Source of the DNA: an uncultured Saprospiraceae bacterium
Lineage (GTDB): Bacteria > Bacteroidota > Bacteroidia > Chitinophagales > Saprospiraceae
Direction of reading: 5' to 3'
DNA: 10,904 nucleotides
NCBI GenBank assembly: GCA_937959375.1
Contig: CALGLS010000537.1
Coordinates: forward strand, 1 to 10,904
The notes below the pieces were generated by a model. That model searched no databases. It was not told the DNA's origin and saw only the letters and a program-made list of their open reading frames with translations. The first letter of the stretch is position 1. Each line of letters opens with the position of its first letter. Position numbers and translations under genes: made by a program. Shown here one piece after another: positions 1-6,100 of this stretch.

Positions 1-1
1 C

Positions 2-808
2 GTAGATTCTGAACTTAAAATCATTAAAACGAAGGGCGATAAAATTCAGCACCTTGGTTTTGACAAAATTGAGGGAAAGGGATTCTTCACCAAAGAGCTG
101 GAAGAGGAACTACTAAATGGTGGTATTGATATGGCTGTTCACTCGATGAAAGACTTGCCTACTACCCCACCGGAGGGCTTGGTGACTACTGCTGTTTCCT
201 ATCGTGAAAATCCAGCAGATTGGATGTTGATGCGAAAGGAATCTGCGGTGCAAGGAAAGCTTTTACAATTGAAAGAAAATGCGATTGTGGGGACTTCTTC
301 AGCTCGCCGCAAATCACAGATACGCGACTTTCGACCAGATGTCGTTTTAAAAGATATCCGTGGTAACGTACCGACTCGAATTGAAAAATTATTACACGAT
401 GATTTTGACGCTATTATTTTAGCTGCAGCTGGCATTACTCGACTTGAAATTGACATGAGTGAATTGCATTTGGTTAAGTTCAACCCAAAAGAATTTGTAC
501 CATCACCTGCACAAGGTGTTCTTGCTTTTCAAACCAAAAAAGATGATCTACCAACGCGTCGAATTTTAAAGAAGTTACATCATCCTGCCGTTTCTGAATT
601 AACCAATGTAGAACGCTCTGTATTGAAATTATTTGGAGGTGGTTGCCATATGCCACTAGGCGTTTATTGTGAAAAAGATGCGATGAGCAATTATCATGTT
701 TGGGCAGCAATGGCTGAACGATGGGATGGGCCTTTGCGTCGGATTCAATTGTCCTCTAGTACGACACATAATTTGGCGGAGCGTGTGGTGGCGAAGTTGA
801 AGTCCTGA
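2..808 (+). CDS. hemC: Hydroxymethylbilane synthase (porphobilinogen deaminase), 5'-truncated by window edge
   Basis: Cytoplasmic enzyme that joins four porphobilinogen molecules into hydroxymethylbilane, the precursor of uroporphyrinogen III, in haem/tetrapyrrole synthesis. The frame is open from the first bases of the window, so the Met at 131 is internal and not the start. The 268 visible residues begin about where residues 30-40 of the E. coli enzyme lie, so some 35 residues are missing. Diagnostic motifs are HSMKDLP (fragment residues 47-53, with the catalytic Asp at 51), GTSSARR (97-103, arginines that bind the growing chain's carboxylates) and GGGCHMPLG, whose Cys215 is the dipyrromethane cofactor attachment site. 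The C-terminal domain is complete and ends at TGA 806-808. No hemD follows directly; the next gene is a DinB-fold protein 116 bp downstream. All key residues visible are intact, so the gene is probably functional. Confidence 0.97.
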   Translation, partial: VDSELKIIKTKGDKIQHLGFDKIEGKGFFTKELEEELLNGGIDMAVHSMKDLPTTPPEGLVTTAVSYRENPADWMLMRKESAVQGKLLQLKENAIVGTSSARRKSQIRDFRPDVVLKDIRGNVPTRIEKLLHDDFDAIILAAAGITRLEIDMSELHLVKFNPKEFVPSPAQGVLAFQTKKDDLPTRRILKKLHHPAVSELTNVERSVLKLFGGGCHMPLGVYCEKDAMSNYHVWAAMAERWDGPLRRIQLSSSTTHNLAERVVAKLKS

Positions 809-813
809 CGGAA

Positions 814-849
814 TTTCAATGACAGTTTCAATCTCAGTTTCAGTTTCGC
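814..849. repeat. Short degenerate hexamer run (TTTCAG/TTTCAA type)
   Basis: Six consecutive 6-bp units just after the hemC stop read TTTCAA, TGACAG, TTTCAA, TCTCAG, TTTCAG, TTTCGC. The run is imperfect but in register. It lies in the 116-bp hemC to DinB-gene gap, in which I see no clear promoter; the nearest thing is a one-mismatch TAnnTTTG at about 876-883. Its significance is unknown. It is a smaller relative in form, though not in sequence, of the large hexamer array at 8879-8998. Confidence 0.5.
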
Positions 850-924
850 GTAGGGTTCGGTTGCGTGTATTTAGTTTGAATCTAATCGTGCGAGAAATTG
901 GAGTAATAAAAAAACATACACAGC

Positions 925-1455
925 ATGAAACCAAATTTAGAACAACTAAAATTCCCGACGGGTCGTTTCACTCCACCAGAAAATTATGACGAAGAGACCA
1001 TTCTTCAACTCATTGACGAAATCGCAGCACTGCCCAAAAAGCTACGCGATGCAACAGAAGACCTTACGAATCAACAACTAGATACTGCTTATCGCCCAGA
1101 GGGTTGGACCGTTCGCCAAGTCGTTCATCATTTGGCAGATAGCCACATGAATGCCTACATCCGTACTAAACTTGCACTGACTGAAGACGAGCCAAAAATC
1201 AAACCTTATGATGAGGCTACTTGGGCTGAGTTACCTGATGGCAAAATAGATCCGATTGATTTATCGCTAGACATTTTAGATGCTGTACATCGCCGTTGGG
1301 TGATTGTTTTACACAATATTGAACCAACTGATTTGGATCGCGTGTACGTGCATCCGGAGTATGGAACTCGAGTTGCATTAAAGGAAGTGATCGCTACTTA
1401 TGCTTGGCATTGTCGGCATCATTTGGGTCATGTGAGACTTGTAATTGGAGAGTGA
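925..1455 (+). CDS. DinB-fold putative metal-dependent hydrolase / bacillithiol S-transferase-like (YfiT/BstA family)
   Basis: A 176-residue soluble cytoplasmic protein, close to the roughly 178 residues of B. subtilis YfiT. It shows the family pattern: RPEGWTVRQVVHHLADSH in the first half (metal-ligand His at 68 or 69) and a C-terminal WHCRHHLGH segment with H162-x3-H166, giving the three-His site of the DinB four-helix bundle. The stretch around 75-95 (MNAY.R.KLALTED.P.IKPY) is also typical of this subfamily. Known relatives bind Zn or Ni, and some transfer thiols such as bacillithiol to electrophiles. The substrate here cannot be read from sequence. The ATG at 925 gives the expected N-terminus (LKFPTGRF..P). 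There is no Shine-Dalgarno sequence, as is usual in Bacteroidota; the upstream bases are A-rich. It may be co-transcribed with hemC or have its own promoter. Transcription is likely ended by the hairpin at 1469-1527. Confidence 0.9.
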   Translation: MKPNLEQLKFPTGRFTPPENYDEETILQLIDEIAALPKKLRDATEDLTNQQLDTAYRPEGWTVRQVVHHLADSHMNAYIRTKLALTEDEPKIKPYDEATWAELPDGKIDPIDLSLDILDAVHRRWVIVLHNIEPTDLDRVYVHPEYGTRVALKEVIATYAWHCRHHLGHVRLVIGE

Positions 1456-1468
1456 ATTGGTAAGAAAA

Positions 1469-1527
1469 CAACCAAAGTTAGGATCGCCGATTTTTAAACA
1501 GTCATTCTAACTTTGGTTGGTTTTTTT
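1469..1527. terminator. Bidirectional rho-independent terminator between convergent genes
   Basis: A perfect 13-bp stem is formed by CAACCAAAGTTAG (1469-1481) and CTAACTTTGGTTG (1507-1519), with a 25-nt loop. Seven T's follow on the plus strand (1521-1527, after one G). On the minus strand the stem is followed by TTTTCTT (complement of 1462-1468). It sits between the stop of the DinB-fold gene (1455) and the stop of the convergent secreted propeller gene (1533), so it can serve both. The long loop makes it somewhat weaker than a textbook terminator. Confidence 0.85.
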
Positions 1528-1532
1528 AATTA

Positions 1533-3014
1533 TTATTCCTTCAATACTTTTAGTACGCTGCTCCCCCCAGCTTTAGTATTCAAGTGAATAAAGTAGAAAC
1601 CACTTGGTCCACTTAATTCCAATTTCACAAAATTAGTTTGTTCGACTTCCATACTTTGTTGCAGTTGTCCTATTGAGTTATAAATTTGGATGGTTAGTTC
1701 TGGAAATTCTTTTTCTAAACTGATTTGCAAATGACCTTGTGTTGGATTTGGGCTTACCGTAACTAAACTTTTATCATCAAATTCATTAAGTGCTGACATT
1801 CCAGCAAGTTCATAGGTTCTGACCACTGCCATTTGATTACTTGTATAAGGAGCAGCTGCTACTAAGAATGATCCGTCACCATTTACAACTACAGCTCTCC
1901 CCATTTGTTCTCCCGATGAACTACCATAAAGACTAGCCCCCGTTTTTACCCATTCTGAATTATTCCATTGGTATACATTTACCTCTCCTGACTTATCGCC
2001 ATTGCCATCATTCCAAGGTGCACCCACAGCGATGGTATTTCCATCGGAACTTAAACTCATACCAATACTTGAAAGATCATAACTTGCAGAACCGTATACA
2101 TTGTTTCCTCTTTGCATCCAATCCGTTCCATCCCAATCAAAAACACGGACTCTCCCTGCATTGAATGTGGTACCATCATCTCCATTAAAAGCGCCAATTG
2201 CAATGGTGTTTCCATCTCCCGAAATTTCTACTGAAGTTCCATCGTGGTCTGCACTACTTAGACCAACGATGCTATTTCCTTTAGGAAACCAAGCTCCAGA
2301 AGACCATTCGTAAACGTTTGTCTTACCAGCATAATAACCACTAAAAGAATACGGACTCCCCACAACTATGGTATTTCCATCTGAACTCATTCCTACGGTT
2401 TGCCCAAACTCCTCATACTCATCTCCACCTGCAGGAGGTACACCTTTTTGTGCCCAGTCAGTTCCATCCCACTCATAAATAAAAATAGCACCCGAATTAA
2501 AGTTAGCACCATCATACAAAGGCGCTCCAACAATTACCGTATTTCCATCTGAGCTAACATCTACTTCATAGCCAAAAAAATCGTCACTATTGATGCCATC
2601 AAGTGTTGTTCCTTTCTGAGTCCAATCACTTCCAGACCATTCGAAAATACGTGCGAAACCAGCATTGCTGCCACTACCATTGTGATCAGGAGCTCCGACT
2701 GCCAATGTTTGACCATCTGTACTCAAACTTACAGACCAACCGAAGTCTTCCCCAACTACCTCACCAACGATAGGATTCCCCATAGCTGTCCATTCATCAT
2801 TTTCAAATGAATATACATTGACCATGCCGGTCCCATTCATTTTTGGAAATCCCGCAGCCATGATGTTTCCTACATCATTTAAGGAAACAACACTACCAAA
2901 TACATCGCCATTAGCATCTGCACTAATCTCAGTTCCGACTTGATTCCAGTCTTGTGCATTTAAATGAAGTGACATCAAAAGCACGACTATAAATTGTAAA
3001 ATATTCTTTTTCAT
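1533..3014 (-). CDS. Secreted seven-bladed FG-GAP-like beta-propeller protein with T9SS type A sorting domain
   Basis: A 493-residue exported protein. The first ~20 residues are a Sec signal peptide (MKKN, hydrophobic core, cleavage near LNA/QD). Residues ~22-410 hold seven similar ~55-residue units, each with a core like S.DGNTI.VGAP followed by G.V.VYEW....W...G. These fit FG-GAP/integrin-alpha-type propeller blades, and seven units make one closed propeller. Residues ~417-493 form a T9SS C-terminal sorting domain (SPNPTQG, then IYNSIGQ, then GFYFIHL and a basic end). The expected fate is export to the periplasm, T9SS translocation and release or anchoring at the cell surface. No catalytic residues are recognisable; binding or adhesion is a guess. 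It lies 96 bp downstream of the giant cysteine-rich gene on the same strand. No Bacteroidota-type promoter is visible in that gap, so it may depend on read-through. The ATG at 3014 is chosen because it opens directly into the signal peptide. Confidence 0.88.
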   Translation of the reverse strand: MKKNILQFIVVLLMSLHLNAQDWNQVGTEISADANGDVFGSVVSLNDVGNIMAAGFPKMNGTGMVNVYSFENDEWTAMGNPIVGEVVGEDFGWSVSLSTDGQTLAVGAPDHNGSGSNAGFARIFEWSGSDWTQKGTTLDGINSDDFFGYEVDVSSDGNTVIVGAPLYDGANFNSGAIFIYEWDGTDWAQKGVPPAGGDEYEEFGQTVGMSSDGNTIVVGSPYSFSGYYAGKTNVYEWSSGAWFPKGNSIVGLSSADHDGTSVEISGDGNTIAIGAFNGDDGTTFNAGRVRVFDWDGTDWMQRGNNVYGSASYDLSSIGMSLSSDGNTIAVGAPWNDGNGDKSGEVNVYQWNNSEWVKTGASLYGSSSGEQMGRAVVVNGDGSFLVAAAPYTSNQMAVVRTYELAGMSALNEFDDKSLVTVSPNPTQGHLQISLEKEFPELTIQIYNSIGQLQQSMEVEQTNFVKLELSGPSGFYFIHLNTKAGGSSVLKVLKE

Positions 3015-3060
3015 CTTTTTGTTTTTTTGTATTCTAAAAATTTTGATTATTTAATTAAAC

Positions 3061-3104
3061 GTCGCCTGGCCTTTTTATAGCTTTCGCAAAAAAAACCAGA
3101 CGAC
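3061..3104 (-). terminator. Hairpin between the two secreted-protein genes; possible weak terminator/attenuator
   Basis: Read on the minus strand, GTCGTCTGG (3104-3096) pairs with CCAGGCGAC (3069-3061): nine pairs including one G-U. The loop contains T8 and A5 runs that could extend the stem. It starts 7 bp after the giant gene's stop. The 3' side is followed by GTTTAATT, not a solid T-run, so termination is probably incomplete. This would allow a fraction of transcripts to continue into the propeller gene at 3014. Confidence 0.5.
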
Positions 3105-3110
3105 TATCAA

Positions 3111-6100
3111 CTACTTTTGTTCTTGTTTAATAAATCGTTTACTTAAGTTAGCACCATCATTCATACTCACCTTGATGATATAAGCTCCCGTTGGTAAATC
3201 GCCTACATCTAACATTTCTCTCTCTGTAGCTCCACTTGTCTTTTGTGTCATTACCAAGCGTCCAACTATATCATAAATTTCTATCTGCTGATAAGTTATG
3301 ATTTGACCAAAGTCAACAATCAATTCACTTTCTGTAGGGTTTGGATAGACTTGCATTATCGTAGAAATAATTTCGTGATTTGCATCAATTAAAATTTCGA
3401 ACGTCTCACTACAGAATTCTCGCTCCCAACAAATGGAACCATCCTCAGCAATTTCAGTAACCAAAACACATACAGTATACATACCTTGCTGATTGTAGAT
3501 ATGAGTAATTGGCAAAGTAGCACCATTTACATTATCAGAAGTTCCATCACCCCAAAACACATCTACTTGATGACATGAATCTAGTAACATGTTGACGATC
3601 GTCACCATTGAGCTACTCTGAGTAAACACGAAGCCAGTATCTACTGCACTATTAAAGATATCTTCATCCTGACAGCAATCTGGTGTTGGCGGACAAGACT
3701 CTAAACCAATCTCCTTAATCACTTCATAATCGCAGGTATCATTGCCTACTATTTTGTAAGCAGTTGCACAGATCAGAAAGAAAGAGTTGCCTGAATTTGG
3801 CCAGTTGACGGATGGATAGGTTGGTCCAAAATCAGTTTGGTCTATTCCTAAATCACAGTCAAAATCATAGCTAATCCAATCTGGCGTCACGCCTCCTAGT
3901 ACTGGTGTTACACCAACATCTGGGTATTGATTTCCGACGCAAGTCGTATCCAACACAATGTCAAATCCAGTCCAGTCCAAACTATCGCAATCAAAAACCA
4001 TATCAGGACAGGGAGGGATTAATACACAGACCGTATCTGAATGACAACAATTATTATTCATTTGTAAGGTGTCATAAATCGATGCCTGCAAACAAAACAG
4101 ATCGGTAGAATCAACTCCACAAACTGTAATCGGAGGCATCACAACAGTTGCTCCCATTGGTATCGAACCCACATAAGTGAATGGAGCCGTTGGAGAAATA
4201 GAACCAAGGGTCGGAAAAGTATAAGCTGTATTAATTAATATCTTTTGTGCATCAAAAGAACTTTCATTTCGGACTGACCAATGCAATTCACGACAACCAT
4301 TGTCCAAACAAACAAAAGAGTCTGGGAGGATCACGAGGCAGGTATCTACAATGGCACAAGCTTCCAAGGTGTCTTTACAAATTTCATTGTCATTAAAGTC
4401 TACCAGACTCACTTCCAGAATGTCATTGTTGGAAGGATTGTTATTCAAACCTGTCAAACAGAAATTAATTTTATTATTCGTCCAACCCAAAGGTACCGGA
4501 TTCGTCCCTGGAGGAAATGGTAAGGGATACCAGTCTGATTCTGTCGGTGGCAGATAATTATCATAGGCCCAAGGGAAGGTTGCAGATTGTGTTAAGAACT
4601 GTGTTCCGTTTAGCGTTCGCGTTCTAATGGTCTTGATGCTATCGGCACAATAATTATACAAGTCGAGTGTAAAACAACAACTGTCGCCGCCAGCAGCATC
4701 AGGAGTCAATACATATTCTAAGGAATCACAGGGAGCACACTCTAAAACTGGACAAGGCGGAATCGGTATACAAACGGTATCTGAATGACAACAATTGTTA
4801 TTCAATTGTAAGGTGTCATAAATGGAGGCTTGTATACAAAACAAATCGGTAGAATCAACTCCGCAAATAGTAATAGGTGGCATTACTACAGTTGCTCCCA
4901 TTGGTATCGAACCTACATAAGTGAATGGAGCCGTTGGTGAGACAGAACCAACAGTCGGAAAAGTGTAAGCCGTATTGATTAATATCTTTTGCGCATCAAA
5001 AGAACTTTCATTTCGAACAGACCAACGGAGTTCGCGACAACCATTGTCCAGACAGATCATGGTATCAGGTAAGATGACCAGACAGGTGTCTACAATTGCG
5101 CAAGCTTCCAACGTATCTTTACAAATTTCATTGTCATTAAAGTCTACCAGACTTACTTCCAGAATCTCATTGTTAGAAGGATTGTTATTCAAGCCTGTCA
5201 AGCAGAAATTAATTTTATTTGTGGTCCAACCTAATGGTACTGGATTGGTTCCTGGAGGAAATGGCAATGGATACCAGTCTGCCTCTGTTGGTGGTAGATA
5301 ATTATCGTAAGACCAAGGGAAAGTTGCAGACTGAGACAAAAACTGCGTACCATTTAGCGTTTTCGTTCGAATGGTTTTGATGCTATCTGCGCAGTAGTTG
5401 TACAAGTCGAGTGTAAAGCAACAGCTATCCCCTGCAAGCGAATTAGGTGTTAGTACATATTCTAGTGAGTCGCAAGGTGAACAAGGACATTCAGGTACTT
5501 CCATGCAAATTGGATCAGAAACACACCAACAGCATTCTTCTTCTAAAAATTGAATTTGAAATTTCAAACTATCTAAAGCAGTAACGTTGCTAAAGCAGAA
5601 GGTATCCATGTAGGTTCCGTTAACCGGAATTGGAGGATTGAAGTGCAGCGTATCGGGAACTACATTGGCAGTAGCTGGATTCAAATTGATAACTGTTGCC
5701 TTTCGGATGTCTTTATCCCAAGTATTGGTAAACTCAAAGGCATATTTATAAATACTGCTATCACACCAGATAGAATCCGACACGATTTCAACGCAGCTTG
5801 TATTGCATTCAAAATCTAAAACTTGTGTACACGAGTCGCCATTACAAGCATCCAACTTTACGTATAGTTGCTGATTGTTGGTTGGATAATTGTCCAAACA
5901 GAATTTGACTGGCATTAAGTTACCTGTTGGTAAATACCGTTTTAAATTCGCGGGAGGACATAGACTTCCAGTGGTCGATAACAATTCAATATGTTGATCC
6001 GTATTGGAGGTTGTAAACCATTGAGAAGTATTTAAATTTACTCGATTGACCATATCAACAGTACCAATGGTCGTGATATCAATTTCTGTAAAGTAATCAG

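Noticed and set aside
131..133. ATG as the start of hemC
   Set aside because: The same frame is open to the window start and encodes typical hemC sequence (TKGDKI, GKGFFTKELEE) before this Met.
4281..5301. Two similar plus-strand open frames (4300-4557 and 4975-5301) that look like paralogous small genes
   Set aside because: They are antisense shadows of the two near-identical 744-bp units, so their similarity follows from the duplication on the coding strand.
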